DNA from: Pontibacter actiniarum
Lineage (GTDB): Bacteria; Bacteroidota; Bacteroidia; Cytophagales; Hymenobacteraceae
DNA length: 64,000 nt
Direction of reading: 5' to 3'
Assembly (NCBI RefSeq): GCF_003585765.1
Contig: NZ_CP021235.1
Coordinates: 4,402,001 to 4,466,000 of the forward strand
Both the position numbers and the translations under genes were made by a program. This document shows, in pieces, positions 51,746 to 61,356 of the stretch; positions within the stretch are counted from its first letter, which is position 1, and every line of letters starts with the position of its first letter. Under the pieces are notes generated by a model that was not told the DNA's origin, made no database searches, and saw nothing but the letters and a program-made list of their open reading frames with translations.

Positions 51746-52933
51746 TCAGGCTTTCTCGCAGACGAGCACAACAGGCTTCTGGTGCATGTCGGTGGTAAAG
51801 AACAAGTAGGTGTGGCCGCCCTCTTTAAGGCCTGTCTTCCTGCGGATATCGGCTACAGACTCCGGGAAGTTGCGCACCGTGATGTTGGCTTTCTTGCCAG
51901 GCAGCTGCCGGAGCAGTTCCTTTTTACTGTAGCGGCTCACGTGCAGGCACCTGAAGCTTCGGCCCGGGAAGTGGGGCAGCAACTGCCGCGAAGTGTAGAG
52001 GTGGCTGTTGGGGTGCAGCTTGCCCAGCTGCAGGTGCTGGCCCAGGTAGCGGTAAGCGCCGGCCTTAAGTAGGGCCGCGTTGGGTTCATACACAAACTCG
52101 AGCGGGTCGGTGTAGGCTGGCGTGGCAGCCTCTTCCTGCGCGCGGGTAAAGGTAAGCAGCTGTGGAGTGGCCTGGGGCAGCAGGTTTACAGCCGTGCGGG
52201 GCACATCAGCCGGCGCAGGGGCCTTGGGCTGTAGCAGGTACAGTACCTCTTTTACCTCGTTTTGCAAAGCCACCACCCATACCTGCACAACATGCCCGAG
52301 CTCCTGCACGGCCTGCTCAATATCCAGCATGGGGGAGGCTTTCAGAAGTACGGCGTTGGCTTTCTGGAAGAGCAGGGGCAGCAGGCGCAACACGTCCGGC
52401 TCGCAGTCCTGCAGCAGGTGCAGCTTCTGGGCGTGGTTGCCACGGCGGGCCGGGTCCAGGTACAGCACATCGGCCGTGCCTGTAAAATCCCTTAGAAAAT
52501 CCTCGGCCGTAGTCGCTACGCTCCGGATGTTGCCGGCCCCAAGCAGGTTGAAGTTGTACGCGGCTATCTCCTGCAGTTCCGGGTTCTGTTCCACGTGGGT
52601 CACCTGCGCAAAGCTGCGGGCAAAATGAAAGCTGTCCACGCCGAAGCCGCCGGTCAGGTCTACCAGCAGCCTACCGCTTACCAGGCTAGCCTTAAAGGCC
52701 GCCGTTGCCTCTGAGGAGCTCTGCTCCACCGACAGCGCCACCGGGAACACCGCTTGCGGGTGCTCTACCCAGGTTGGCAGCTTCTGGGCAGCTTTTTGCC
52801 GCGCCTGTATCTGCTGCACCAACTCAAGCACCGGCAGGTGTGGGTACCGCTTTGCCTGCAGCATCAGCTGGGCAGCGTCCTGGTGCTGGTGTGCCCCTAT
52901 AAAATCTAGCTCCTCGGTGGTAAATACGCGCAT
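51746..52933 (-). CDS. Class I methyltransferase with THUMP-like C-terminal domain
   Basis: 395 residues from ATG 52933. Residues about 70-230 hold a SAM-binding core: LLVDLTGGFGVDSFHFA (motif I, near 95), VEQNPELQEIA and the DPARRGNHAQKL segment near 170 (DPxR-like). The C-terminal third (about 300-395; YRYLGQHLQLGKLHPNSHLY) matches the THUMP-like extension seen in predicted rRNA or tRNA methyltransferases. Relatives are annotated as putative RNA methyltransferases; the substrate is not known. It is downstream of the DUF4397 gene's promoter region on the other strand. Confidence 0.86.
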   Translation of the reverse strand: MRVFTTEELDFIGAHQHQDAAQLMLQAKRYPHLPVLELVQQIQARQKAAQKLPTWVEHPQAVFPVALSVEQSSSEATAAFKASLVSGRLLVDLTGGFGVDSFHFARSFAQVTHVEQNPELQEIAAYNFNLLGAGNIRSVATTAEDFLRDFTGTADVLYLDPARRGNHAQKLHLLQDCEPDVLRLLPLLFQKANAVLLKASPMLDIEQAVQELGHVVQVWVVALQNEVKEVLYLLQPKAPAPADVPRTAVNLLPQATPQLLTFTRAQEEAATPAYTDPLEFVYEPNAALLKAGAYRYLGQHLQLGKLHPNSHLYTSRQLLPHFPGRSFRCLHVSRYSKKELLRQLPGKKANITVRNFPESVADIRRKTGLKEGGHTYLFFTTDMHQKPVVLVCEKA

Positions 52934-52997
52934 AGTAAGGCCTGCTTGTTCTTTAGGCAAAGATACTTATTTCGTTCACCTTCCGTAATAAGTATAT

Positions 52998-53045
52998 ATT
53001 TTGTTTAATGATTATTAAAATTTATTAAACAAAATTGAACAAAGG
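52998..53045. repeat. AT-rich inverted repeat upstream of the DUF4397 gene
   Basis: ATTTTGTTTAAT (52998-53009) and ATTAAACAAAAT (53034-53045) are exact 12-base reverse complements with a 24-base spacer. They lie 49 bases before the DUF4397 ATG and 65 bases beyond the methyltransferase ATG. It may be an operator, or a 5-prime leader hairpin. No data to choose. Confidence 0.45.
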
Positions 53046-53093
53046 CAGTTAAACCAATAATCAACAAAAATTTAAAACTTAAATAAAAACGCT

Positions 53094-53789
53094 ATGAGAA
53101 AATGGATGAAACTACTGCTGGTGGCCGTGCTGCCTACCATGGTGCTTGCAAGCTGTGACGACGACGATGATGACCTGGACATTGTGGAGGACGAGGCGAA
53201 CGTGATGGTGGTGCACGCTTCCCCTGACGCACCTGCCGTAGACCTGTACCTGGACAACACCCTGGTTAACGCCACGCCCCTGAACTACCCGGGCAACACA
53301 GGCTACCTTGATGTGGAGGCGGGTACGCGAAACATTAAAGTAACAGCCGCCGGAGCAGGCGTGGGCAGCCCGGTTATCAACGCCGATGTGCCGTTTGAAG
53401 AGGACAAAGACTACACCGTATTTGCCGTTAACACGCTTGGCAACATTGAGCCCTTGGTGCTGGAGGATAACCTGACAGACCCTGCCGCCGGTAAAGCGCA
53501 TGTGCGCGTTGTGCACCTGTCGCCGGATGCGCCGAACGTGGATGTGGTTGTGCAGGGTGGGCCTGAGCTGTTCTCGGACCTGGAGTTTAAAGAGGCGACG
53601 GCCTTTACTCCTGTAGATGCGGGCACTTACACGCTGGAAGTACAGCCGGTTGGCACAGACCTGGCCGCTGTAACGGCTACCCTTACCCTCGAAGCAGGCA
53701 AGATCTACACCGTTTTCGCTAAAGGCTTCTTAACACCGCCTGCCGGAAACAACAACAATCTGGGCGTGGAGGTCATCGTGAACGACTAA
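53094..53789 (+). CDS. DUF4397 surface lipoprotein
   Basis: 231 residues. A lipoprotein signal ends in MVLASC (Cys21), followed by six Asp (CDDDDDDLD), a strongly acidic surface-export signature. Two DUF4397 domains follow. Each starts with VVHASPDAPAVDLYLD (about 38) or VVHLSPDAPNVDVVVQ (about 143) and carries a GTRNIKV or GTYTLEV strand. DUF4397 domains are all-beta and often surface-located; the ligand is unknown. It is monocistronic, with a terminator after it. Confidence 0.92.
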   Translation: MRKWMKLLLVAVLPTMVLASCDDDDDDLDIVEDEANVMVVHASPDAPAVDLYLDNTLVNATPLNYPGNTGYLDVEAGTRNIKVTAAGAGVGSPVINADVPFEEDKDYTVFAVNTLGNIEPLVLEDNLTDPAAGKAHVRVVHLSPDAPNVDVVVQGGPELFSDLEFKEATAFTPVDAGTYTLEVQPVGTDLAAVTATLTLEAGKIYTVFAKGFLTPPAGNNNNLGVEVIVND

Positions 53790-53817
53790 ACTGCCTCCTC
53801 CTTTACAACCTGGCTTT

Positions 53818-53851
53818 GCAGCGCCCGCCACCCTCCTTTGGCGGGCGCTGT
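53818..53851 (+). terminator. Intrinsic terminator after the DUF4397 gene
   Basis: CAGCGCCCGCCA (53819-53830) pairs with TGGCGGGCGCTG (53839-53850) over 12 bases with an eight-base loop, followed by TCTTTTG. Confidence 0.85.
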
Positions 53852-53955
53852 CTTTTGTGCGGCCTACTCAATCAGAACCGCCTCAGACTAAGTAATATTG
53901 ACCAACCGCAACAAATTGCGTAAATTTGAGTTTTCATCTGAAAAATCATCAAAAA

Positions 53956-55263
53956 ATGGTAGAGACATATTTGAAGTACAAAGTAAGAGATATCTCGCTG
54001 GCCGATTGGGGCCGCAAGGAAATAAGACTGGCTGAGGCTGAAATGCCTGGCCTGATGGCAATTCGCGAGGAGTTCGGCCCAAGCAAGCCGCTGAAAGGCG
54101 CACGCATCGCAGGCTGCCTGCACATGACGATCCAGACGGCTGTGCTGATCGAAACGCTGGTAGAGCTGGGTGCTGAGGTAACCTGGTCTTCCTGCAACAT
54201 CTTCTCTACGCAGGACCATGCTGCCGCTGCCATTGCTGCTGCCGGTATCTCTGTTTATGCCTGGAAAGGCATGACTGCCGAGGAGTTTGACTGGTGCATT
54301 GAGCAAACGCTGTTCTTCGGGGAAGACCGCCAGCCGCTCAACATGATCCTGGACGACGGTGGTGACCTTACCAACATGGTGCTGGACAAGTACCCTGAGC
54401 TGTCTGCCGGTATCAAAGGCTTGTCTGAGGAGACAACCACGGGCGTGCACCGCCTGTACGAGCGCATGAAAAACGGCACGCTGACTATGCCTGCCATTAA
54501 CGTGAACGACTCTGTAACCAAGTCTAAGTTCGATAACAAGTATGGCTGTAAGGAGTCTCTGGTAGACGCTATCCGCCGTGCCACGGACGTGATGATGGCC
54601 GGTAAAGTGGCTGTTGTGGCTGGCTACGGTGACGTTGGCAAGGGTTCTGCCGCTTCGCTTCGCGGTGCCGGTGCCCGCGTGATCGTTACCGAGATCGACC
54701 CAATCTGCGCACTGCAGGCTGCTATGGACGGTTTCGCTGTGAAAAGAATGGTGGACGCCGTAAAAGAGGCTGACATTGTAGTAACAGCTACTGGCAACAA
54801 AGACATCATCGGGGAGCAGGAGTTCCGTTCGATGAAAGACAAAACCATCGTTTGTAACATCGGCCACTTCGACAACGAGATCGACATGGCTTGGCTGAAC
54901 AAAACGTACGGCAACACCAAAGACGTGATCAAGCCGCAGGTTGACCTGTACAACATTGACGGGAAAGACATTATTGTGCTGGCAGAAGGCCGCCTGGTGA
55001 ACCTGGGCTGTGCTACCGGTCACCCATCTTTTGTGATGTCTAACTCTTTCTCTAACCAGACGCTGGCGCAGCTGGAGCTTTGGACAAACACAGAGGCTTA
55101 CGAGAACAAGGTTTATACTTTGCCGAAGCACCTGGATGAGAAAGTGGCACGCCTGCACCTGAGCAAGATCGGTGTGGAGCTGGATGAGCTTTCTCCTGAC
55201 CAGGCCAGTTACATTGGCGTGGAGGTAGAAGGGCCGTACAAGCCAGAGTACTACAGATACTAA
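53956..55263 (+). CDS. ahcY: S-adenosylhomocysteinase
   Basis: 435-residue NAD-dependent enzyme that splits S-adenosylhomocysteine to adenosine and homocysteine, removing the inhibitor left by methyl transfer. The start at ATG 53956 ([14 protein letters not shown]) is better than the TTG at 53926. Substrate motifs are [16 protein letters not shown] (near 55), [15 protein letters not shown] (near 78) and DDGGDLT (near 132). The NAD-binding loop is [15 protein letters not shown] (near 222). The C-terminal [13 protein letters not shown]-like motif is [16 protein letters not shown], and the end KPEYYRY is canonical. Length normal. Monocistronic, with a terminator downstream. A symmetrical partner for metK in the methyl cycle. 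Confidence 0.98.
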   Translation: MVETYLKYKVRDISLADWGRKEIRLAEAEMPGLMAIREEFGPSKPLKGARIAGCLHMTIQTAVLIETLVELGAEVTWSSCNIFSTQDHAAAAIAAAGISVYAWKGMTAEEFDWCIEQTLFFGEDRQPLNMILDDGGDLTNMVLDKYPELSAGIKGLSEETTTGVHRLYERMKNGTLTMPAINVNDSVTKSKFDNKYGCKESLVDAIRRATDVMMAGKVAVVAGYGDVGKGSAASLRGAGARVIVTEIDPICALQAAMDGFAVKRMVDAVKEADIVVTATGNKDIIGEQEFRSMKDKTIVCNIGHFDNEIDMAWLNKTYGNTKDVIKPQVDLYNIDGKDIIVLAEGRLVNLGCATGHPSFVMSNSFSNQTLAQLELWTNTEAYENKVYTLPKHLDEKVARLHLSKIGVELDELSPDQASYIGVEVEGPYKPEYYRY

Positions 55264-55290
55264 TCCGGGTTTCCCCGTTTATGTATAAAG

Positions 55291-55318
55291 AAGGCCGGTG
55301 CTGCAAAGCGCCGGCCTT
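55291..55318. terminator. Terminator between ahcY and the LytTR regulator
   Basis: AAGGCCGG (55291-55298) pairs with CCGGCCTT (55311-55318), extended inward by TGC/GCG with one wobble, followed by TTCTTTTTGG on the plus strand. Serves ahcY and possibly the convergent regulator gene ending at 55394. Confidence 0.75.
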
Positions 55319-55393
55319 TTCTTTTTGGGCACGGCCGCCCTGGCAGGTGGCGCCGTAAACCCGCTTCGTATTTTTAGGTGTAGTAGTGTTTGG

Positions 55394-56140
55394 TCATATA
55401 ATGTTGAACTTAGACATGAGCGCTTTCTTGTAAGACTTCCCGATCGGGACGTCTCCTTTCGAGAAGACCACAGAGTTCTCCTCCAGTGCTTCTATCTTGT
55501 CCAGGTTGGCGATGTAGGAGCGGTGTACGCGCACAAAGTTCTGCGACGGCAGCTTATGCTCCATATCCTTCAGGGTGGAGCTTACCAGGTACTTCTGGTC
55601 GGCGGTCACAATAAAGGAGTAGTTGTCATAGGCCTCCACCCAGAGGATGTCGCTGTAATGCACCTTAATGATGCGGTGCTTTACCTTCACAAAGATATAG
55701 TCAGAGGTTACTTCCTGCTCTTTGTGCTCCAGCTGGTTGCCGTTGGTCTCTTTTCCGTTCTTCTGGCTACTGTCGTGTTTGTACAGCGCGATTTCAATGG
55801 CGGAGCGGAGGCTCTTTTCGTCGAAAGGCTTTACCAGAAAGCCGTCGGGTTCGGTCTTCTTGGCGCGGTCGATGGTTGCGTGATCGGCGTAGGCGGTGAG
55901 GTAGATAAACGGGATCTTGAACTCTTCGCGGATGCGCGAGCCGATGTCAACCCCGTCGGCACTGCCGCGCAGGTTAATATCGAGCAGCACCAGGTCAGGC
56001 TGGGTTTCCCGGATCATGTCTATAGTGTCTTCACCTGCATCTATGGCACACGTCTCGTAACCTAACTCTTCCAGGCTAGCCGCAAGGTCTTCCGCGATGA
56101 TGACCTCATCTTCCGATATAAGGATTTTAGGTTTTGTCAT
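55394..56140 (-). CDS. LytTR family two-component response regulator
   Basis: 248 residues. The receiver domain (about 1-120) has the acidic pair ISEDE at the start, the phospho-acceptor Asp54 in LVLLDINLRG and Lys in FLVKPFDEKS. A short Gln/Glu/Lys linker (about 121-143) follows. The LytTR DNA-binding domain (about 145-248) has DYIFVKVKHRIIKVHYSDIL and NFVRVHRSYIANLDKIEALE. It lies 29 bases after the histidine kinase gene on the same strand, so the pair is a two-component system. LytTR regulators bind direct-repeat promoters. Confidence 0.95.
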   Translation of the reverse strand: MTKPKILISEDEVIIAEDLAASLEELGYETCAIDAGEDTIDMIRETQPDLVLLDINLRGSADGVDIGSRIREEFKIPFIYLTAYADHATIDRAKKTEPDGFLVKPFDEKSLRSAIEIALYKHDSSQKNGKETNGNQLEHKEQEVTSDYIFVKVKHRIIKVHYSDILWVEAYDNYSFIVTADQKYLVSSTLKDMEHKLPSQNFVRVHRSYIANLDKIEALEENSVVFSKGDVPIGKSYKKALMSKFNII

Positions 56141-56169
56141 AGCATTAGGTTCATACGTTAAAAATTTAA

Positions 56170-59142
56170 TTACGATGGCAAAACAAAATATAATATTGAT
56201 TTTGTGCCATTATTGTTGTAAAAGCGAATATTTCCCTCCAGTTTCTTGCTCAGCGACTGTACTAGTTTAAGCCCAAAGGATTGCCCCTTCTGCTGTTTCA
56301 GGAAAAAGTCTTCTGGTAAGCCGCGTCCGTTATCGCTCACGGTCAGGGTGTACTGCACCTCATCGTGCCTTATCAGCTCAATGCGCAACACACCGTGCTC
56401 TCCTTCTTGGAACGCATACTTTAAGGTATTGGATACTAGCTCGTTTACGATCAGGCCCAGTGTTATGGCCGAGTCTACATCTACTTTTATATCCGGCACG
56501 TCCAATTCCAGCGCAATTCTGTCCATACTTACGCCATAGGAGGCATAAAGGCTTTCACATATTTCAATAAAGTAATCCTCCAGGTTGATATGCTCCAGGT
56601 TGCTGTGCTGGTACAGGCGCTCGTGCAGCAGCGACATAGACCGCACGCGGCTGCGCAGCGCCTTCATTACCTCCTGCGCCGATGGGTCCTCCACGTGGCG
56701 GGCCTGCAGGTTAAGCAAGCTGATCACGATCTGGAGATTGTTCTTCACACGGTGGTGGATTTCCTGCAGGAGGATTTCCTTCTCCCTGTTCTGGCGCTCC
56801 AGCAGGCGCGTGCGGTGGTTCACCTTTAGCTCCAGCAGGGAGTTCATTTTTACCAGGCTCCGCTCGCGCAGGCGCACCACGCTCAGGATGGTGCCGGCAA
56901 TCACCACCAGCAGCACCCCTATAAACCACTCCCGGCGCCAGATGGGCGGCACAATGGAAAACGTGTAGGTAAGGGGCTGGGGCGTCCAGTAGCCGTCGTT
57001 GTTCTGGCCCATCAGCTCAAAGGTGTAGGTGCCGGGCGAGAGGTTGGCATAGGTGGAGAAGGAGCGACTGGTTACCGGCGACCAGGCATCCTCGTAGCCC
57101 ACCAGCCTGTACTTATACTTTACCTGCTCCGGTGCAGAGAGGCAAATACCCTGAAAATTAAAGGCCAGGTGGTTCTGGGTGTGCGGCAGGCGGAGGTTTA
57201 CCGGTAGGCCGGTGAGGCTGTCGTAGGCATAGCCCAGTGCTTCCCAGTCGGTGGGCCTGGAGTACAGCAGTACCTCGGTTAAGGTCAGCCTGGGGGGCAC
57301 TTTGTTGCGGCGGTCCAGCCCGGGCAGGTACTTTGTCAGCCCTTTGGTTGTGCCAAACCACACAGCTTCCTGCGTCTGCAGCATGGCGTTGTCGCATACT
57401 TCCATTCCTCTGAAACCGCTGGGCCCTGAGTAGCTTCTGTGGTTAAAAGCGCCTTCCTGGCGCAGCGCCGGCAAACGGGCTTTCAGCACGTTGCGGCTGG
57501 TGGCTACCCAGAGGTTATCGGCGCTGTCGGCGTACACGCTTTTAACAGCCTCGCTCGGAAGGCCTTCGGCGGCAGTAACGAGCGTTGCCTTTGTGCCCTG
57601 CAGCATAAGGATGCCCGTGTTGAAGGCCGCGAAGTACAGCACGCCCTTCTTGTCTTCTGTGATGGACCGCACCTCCGTCAGGTGCAGGCCCTGCAGCTCC
57701 GGGGGCTGCACTACCTGGCCCCGCTCAACCCGAAAGATGCCTTTGTCGCCGCCAGCCCAGATCCGGCCCTTGCTGTCGCGCAGGATAGAGTTGGCCTTGA
57801 GCGTGCCCTCCGGAGAGGGAAGCAGCCGGAAGGTGCTGCCTTGCAGCACAGCCACACCGCCTCCTGTTGCCAAGTACAGCTGCCCGTCCGGGCCTGCTGT
57901 AGCCTGGTACACATCCAAGGAGGGAAGCCCCTCGGCGGTGCTGTAGTGCGTGGTGGTTTGCTGCGCCAGGCGCCAAACGCCGTTGCTGGTACAGGCCCAG
58001 AGCGCCTCCGGTGTCGGTAGAAAGCTGTAGACGGTGGTGCCCTGGGGCCAGGGCTTCCTGCTGAGCCATGTCAGGTTGTGCTGCTCCATCTTTGCCAGCT
58101 CTCCCTCATCGGTGCCGAGCCAGAGGGTGCCGTTCCTGTCCTGGGCGATAGCGGTAACGCGGGGCTCTGTGAGGTTGGGGAACTCGAAGAAATGCACAAA
58201 CCAGGGAGCCATATGTTGCTGCAGGCCGTATCCGTTGGTGCCGATCCATACATTGCCCTCCTTATCGGTGGACAGCGCCGTGATGCGGTTGGTGCGGAGC
58301 CCGCCGTTTCGGGTGATATGTGTAAAGGAGTCACCGTTATACTTGAGGAGGCCGTTGCGCTGCAGCCCCACCCAGAGGTTATTATAGTGATCGCTGGTAA
58401 AGCTGGTAATACGGCTGCTATCGAGGTGCTGCGGCAGTTGAACTCTGCTGAGGGTAGTTTGCTCCGCCTGTGCCAGGCCCTTTGCCGTGCCGATCCATAC
58501 TTCGTGGCTTTTGCTGACGGACAACGCGGTGATGTGGTTGGAGGGAAGCTCACTGTTGCCGGCGGTGAAGTGCGTTGTCTGGCTGCCTTTCACCCTGTAA
58601 AGGCCGTTGTCTGCTGTGCCCGCCCATAGTTCTCCGGTAGGGGTAGCAGTAACAGCGGTGTAGTTTAGGTCGGGCAGGGAGGCGTATTTCAGCATGCCCT
58701 CCCTGGCCAGGGAGTACACGCCGTTATCGGTTGCCAGCCACAGCTTGCCTGCCTTATCCTCTGTTATGCCCCGTACGGCTTTTGCCCCGACCCCCTGCTC
58801 TTGCCCGTACGGCTGAAAGGAAACCCCATTGAAGAGCAGCAGGCCGGCGTCCGTCGTGCCGACCCAGAGCCGATGGCGGCTGTCCAGGAAAAGCGTGGAG
58901 ATGTTGTGGCTGCTCAGCCCTTCTTCCTTGGTATAGGTGGTAAAGTCGGTGCCGTTAAAGCGGCTGAGGCCGGCGCGGGTAGCCAGCCAGAGAAACCCTT
59001 CGTGGTCCTGTTGTATGGCCATCACCTGCGACTGCGGCAGGCCTTGCTCCAGGGTCCAGCTACGGATGTTGTACTGCTGTGCAGCGCCAACAGCAGTGGT
59101 CAGGAGCAGACATAGGAAAAGGATGGCGCGCAAGCAGTGCAT
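56170..59142 (-). CDS. Hybrid-sensor histidine kinase with ligand-binding propeller (Reg_prop/Y_Y_Y/HisKA_2)
   Basis: 990 residues. A signal peptide ends in VGAAQQ (1-21). Residues about 25-640 form a large periplasmic beta-propeller pair of the Reg_prop type; each blade has the form DRNGTLWLGTDEGELAKM or DKEGNVWIGTNGYGLQQH. A Y_Y_Y domain (about 670-727; KYKYRLVGYEDAWSPV) follows. One membrane helix is at 737-755 (WFIGVLLVVIAGTILSVV). The kinase core starts with the HisKA_2 H box HHRVKNNLQIVISLLNLQ, His near 795, and an HATPase domain (about 885-990; ELVSNTLKYAF N box, DNGRGLPEDF G box). A LytTR regulator is cotranscribed after a 29-base gap. HisKA_2 joined to a Reg_prop sensor is less usual than LytS-type kinase cores. 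Confidence 0.93.
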   Translation of the reverse strand: MHCLRAILFLCLLLTTAVGAAQQYNIRSWTLEQGLPQSQVMAIQQDHEGFLWLATRAGLSRFNGTDFTTYTKEEGLSSHNISTLFLDSRHRLWVGTTDAGLLLFNGVSFQPYGQEQGVGAKAVRGITEDKAGKLWLATDNGVYSLAREGMLKYASLPDLNYTAVTATPTGELWAGTADNGLYRVKGSQTTHFTAGNSELPSNHITALSVSKSHEVWIGTAKGLAQAEQTTLSRVQLPQHLDSSRITSFTSDHYNNLWVGLQRNGLLKYNGDSFTHITRNGGLRTNRITALSTDKEGNVWIGTNGYGLQQHMAPWFVHFFEFPNLTEPRVTAIAQDRNGTLWLGTDEGELAKMEQHNLTWLSRKPWPQGTTVYSFLPTPEALWACTSNGVWRLAQQTTTHYSTAEGLPSLDVYQATAGPDGQLYLATGGGVAVLQGSTFRLLPSPEGTLKANSILRDSKGRIWAGGDKGIFRVERGQVVQPPELQGLHLTEVRSITEDKKGVLYFAAFNTGILMLQGTKATLVTAAEGLPSEAVKSVYADSADNLWVATSRNVLKARLPALRQEGAFNHRSYSGPSGFRGMEVCDNAMLQTQEAVWFGTTKGLTKYLPGLDRRNKVPPRLTLTEVLLYSRPTDWEALGYAYDSLTGLPVNLRLPHTQNHLAFNFQGICLSAPEQVKYKYRLVGYEDAWSPVTSRSFSTYANLSPGTYTFELMGQNNDGYWTPQPLTYTFSIVPPIWRREWFIGVLLVVIAGTILSVVRLRERSLVKMNSLLELKVNHRTRLLERQNREKEILLQEIHHRVKNNLQIVISLLNLQARHVEDPSAQEVMKALRSRVRSMSLLHERLYQHSNLEHINLEDYFIEICESLYASYGVSMDRIALELDVPDIKVDVDSAITLGLIVNELVSNTLKYAFQEGEHGVLRIELIRHDEVQYTLTVSDNGRGLPEDFFLKQQKGQSFGLKLVQSLSKKLEGNIRFYNNNGTKSILYFVLPS

Positions 59143-59429
59143 TCGTTGTCTCCGTTTTGCCTCCGGTGGCGGGTCTCTCCTGGTCAGGATCCAACGCGAA
59201 AGCGGTTAAGGTATAGACTCCTTACGCATGCTCTGTGAAAAAGTATAAGGGAAATGGTTGCGTGTTCTTGGCTAGAACGCTGTTTTTGGCTGTAAACGTT
59301 AAATGTTTAGTAGTGAAAGAGGCTAAAGTTGAGAAATGAGTAACTTTGGGCACTTCGGCAGGCGCTTGCTAGCTGCCTGAAAGCCGAAACAAGGTAATTT
59401 CTTTTTCTGGTAGTAATACTCTTGCCTCT

Positions 59430-60200
59430 ATGCCTGTAAGCATCTCAGTAGTCGTTATCACCTTCAACGAAGAGCGTAACATTGCGCGCTGCCTGGAGTC
59501 AGTCAGAAACGTGGCTGATGAAATCGTTGTGGTAGACTCTTTCTCAACGGACCGTACGAAGGAGATCTGCCTTTCTTTCGGGTGCCGGTTTGTGGAGCAT
59601 CCCTTTGAGGGGCACATAGAGCAGAAGAACTATGCCTTAACCCAGGCTGCCCACTACCACGTGCTCTCGCTGGATGCCGATGAGGCCCTGTCGCCGGATC
59701 TGGAGCAGGCCGTGCTGGCGGCAAAAAGCAACTGGCAGGCCGACGCCTACAGTATGAACCGCCTCACCAACTACTGCGGCAAGTGGATTCACCACTCCGG
59801 TTGGTACCCGGACACCAAAGTGCGCCTGTTTGACCGCAGCAAGGCCACCTGGGGAGGCGAGAACCCCCACGATAAGATCATCCTGAGCAAAGGAGCCAAA
59901 CTGCAGCACCTGCAGGGCGACCTGCTGCACTACTCGTACTACAGTGTGTCGCAGCACCTGGGGCAGATAAACAGGTTTACGGATGCTTCGTCTAAAGCCC
60001 TGATTCGGGATGGAAAGACTGTGTCGCTGCCGATGGTAATCCTGAAACCTGCCTTCCGCTTTTTCAGGGCCTATATCTTAAAGCGCGGTTTTATGGATGG
60101 GCCGGAGGGGTTTATCATTTCTGTTTCTTCTGCCGTGTCTGTTTACTACAAGTACGTCAAGCTGTACATGCACAACAAGCAGGTTAACAGGGGCAGCTGA
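59430..60200 (+). CDS. Glycosyltransferase family 2 (WaaE/KdtX-like)
   Basis: 256 residues. The GT-A fold starts with ISVVVITFNEERNIARCLES and has DEIVVVDSFSTDRTKEIC (first DxD-adjacent Asp) and LSLDADEALSPDLE (the DxD-like LDADEA). The end carries two amphipathic or membrane-associated segments (RFFRAYILKRGFMDG, YYKYVKLYM). This layout resembles WaaE/KdtX-like enzymes that add sugars to lipopolysaccharide core. The acceptor is unknown. Its stop lies one base from the stop of the convergent glycosyltransferase. Confidence 0.92.
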   Translation: MPVSISVVVITFNEERNIARCLESVRNVADEIVVVDSFSTDRTKEICLSFGCRFVEHPFEGHIEQKNYALTQAAHYHVLSLDADEALSPDLEQAVLAAKSNWQADAYSMNRLTNYCGKWIHHSGWYPDTKVRLFDRSKATWGGENPHDKIILSKGAKLQHLQGDLLHYSYYSVSQHLGQINRFTDASSKALIRDGKTVSLPMVILKPAFRFFRAYILKRGFMDGPEGFIISVSSAVSVYYKYVKLYMHNKQVNRGS

Positions 60201-60201
60201 T

Positions 60202-61296
60202 CTATACTTGCTGCAGTACTTCTTTGTAAACGGCTAAGGTGCGCAGCGCTGTGTTCTCCTTCGAGAACTCCTGCAGAAGTTTGCTCGCCCCCTGTATGAT
60301 AGTGCTGCGCAGGGCCGCGTTGGTGAGCACCTGGTGCACTTTCTCGGCAAGTATGGCCGGCGATTTTACAGGTGCCAGCAGCCCTGTGTCTTCGTTCCGC
60401 ACGATTTCTGGTATGCCACCAGCCTTGGTCGCAACTACCGGTACCTGGCAGGCAAAGGCATCCAGGATGGTCGTTCCCAGCCCTTCCGTCTCGGAGGTAA
60501 CCAGCATCACGTCCAGCTCCGGCATCAGCTGGGGGACATTATTTCTGAAGCCTGTGAAGACAAAGGACTGCTGCAGCTTCTTTTGCTGCACGTAAGCCTT
60601 TATTTCCTCTCGCAGCGGGCCATCTCCAACAATAAAGAAAAATGCCTCAGGGTGCTGCTTTAGCACCAGTTCAGCGGTATCTACAAAGGTATAATAGTCT
60701 TTGTGTGGGGCGATGGCAGACACATTGCCAATAAGCGGGGCTGATGGAGGCAGGTTAAACTCGCGGTGGAGCTTACCGTCCTTTTTGCTGTTGGCAAAGC
60801 GGCTAAGGTCAACGCCACTGTGCACCGTTACACAGAGCTCAGGGTGCTTCAGGCTTGCTGATACTACTTCCTTTATTTTATCAGAAACGCAAACAACGCG
60901 CTTAATGCCTTTGTAGTTATACTTTAACCGGGAGAGCAGATTGTTCTTAACCGGGAAATCCACGCGGCGGCTAAGTATAATAGGCAGGGTGTTGCCAAGC
61001 ACATGCGACAGCACACTAATGGCATGCGAGTGGCCGCTGTGCACGTGCATTAAATCAACCTTGTTTTGCTTGCTGTAGGCTTTTACCCGCAGTGCCGTTA
61101 CTACATCAAACTCATTGGCGAATGGCAGGGCCAGGTGCGGCAGCTGTTGTTGCTGGCAGTAAGTATGAAAGGCAGAGTGCTGCCGGCACGCTACCAGGTT
61201 GGTTACTCCCTGCTTGTCGAGCTCCTCTATCAGGTAGGCCACCTGTTGCTCACCGCCTCTCCATGTTTTCTCTGATACCAGATGTAGTATGCGCAT
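60202..61296 (-). CDS. Glycosyltransferase family 4
   Basis: 364 residues, GT-B fold. The N-terminal half begins MRILHLVSEKTWRGGEQQVA, with the GGEQ loop of GT4 enzymes. The C-terminal nucleotide-sugar half has IGNVSAIAPHKDYYTFVD and the EX7E-type SETEGLGTTILDAFACQVPV. It transfers a sugar from a nucleotide donor to a surface glycan or lipid. It lies 60 bases downstream of the methyltransferase gene on the same strand, so the two form a small cell-surface glycan operon. Confidence 0.93.
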   Translation of the reverse strand: MRILHLVSEKTWRGGEQQVAYLIEELDKQGVTNLVACRQHSAFHTYCQQQQLPHLALPFANEFDVVTALRVKAYSKQNKVDLMHVHSGHSHAISVLSHVLGNTLPIILSRRVDFPVKNNLLSRLKYNYKGIKRVVCVSDKIKEVVSASLKHPELCVTVHSGVDLSRFANSKKDGKLHREFNLPPSAPLIGNVSAIAPHKDYYTFVDTAELVLKQHPEAFFFIVGDGPLREEIKAYVQQKKLQQSFVFTGFRNNVPQLMPELDVMLVTSETEGLGTTILDAFACQVPVVATKAGGIPEIVRNEDTGLLAPVKSPAILAEKVHQVLTNAALRSTIIQGASKLLQEFSKENTALRTLAVYKEVLQQV

Positions 61297-61356
61297 TCCG
61301 TTGTGTTGGTTCTTACAGTCGTGTAGAAAGCCGGATGACAGGCTTTGGCGCCAAAG

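Noticed and set aside
53872-55158. 428-codon minus-strand frame opposite ahcY
   Set aside because: It mirrors the conserved ahcY gene in the antisense frame; the sequence has no protein family features and is explained by the GC-rich codons of ahcY.
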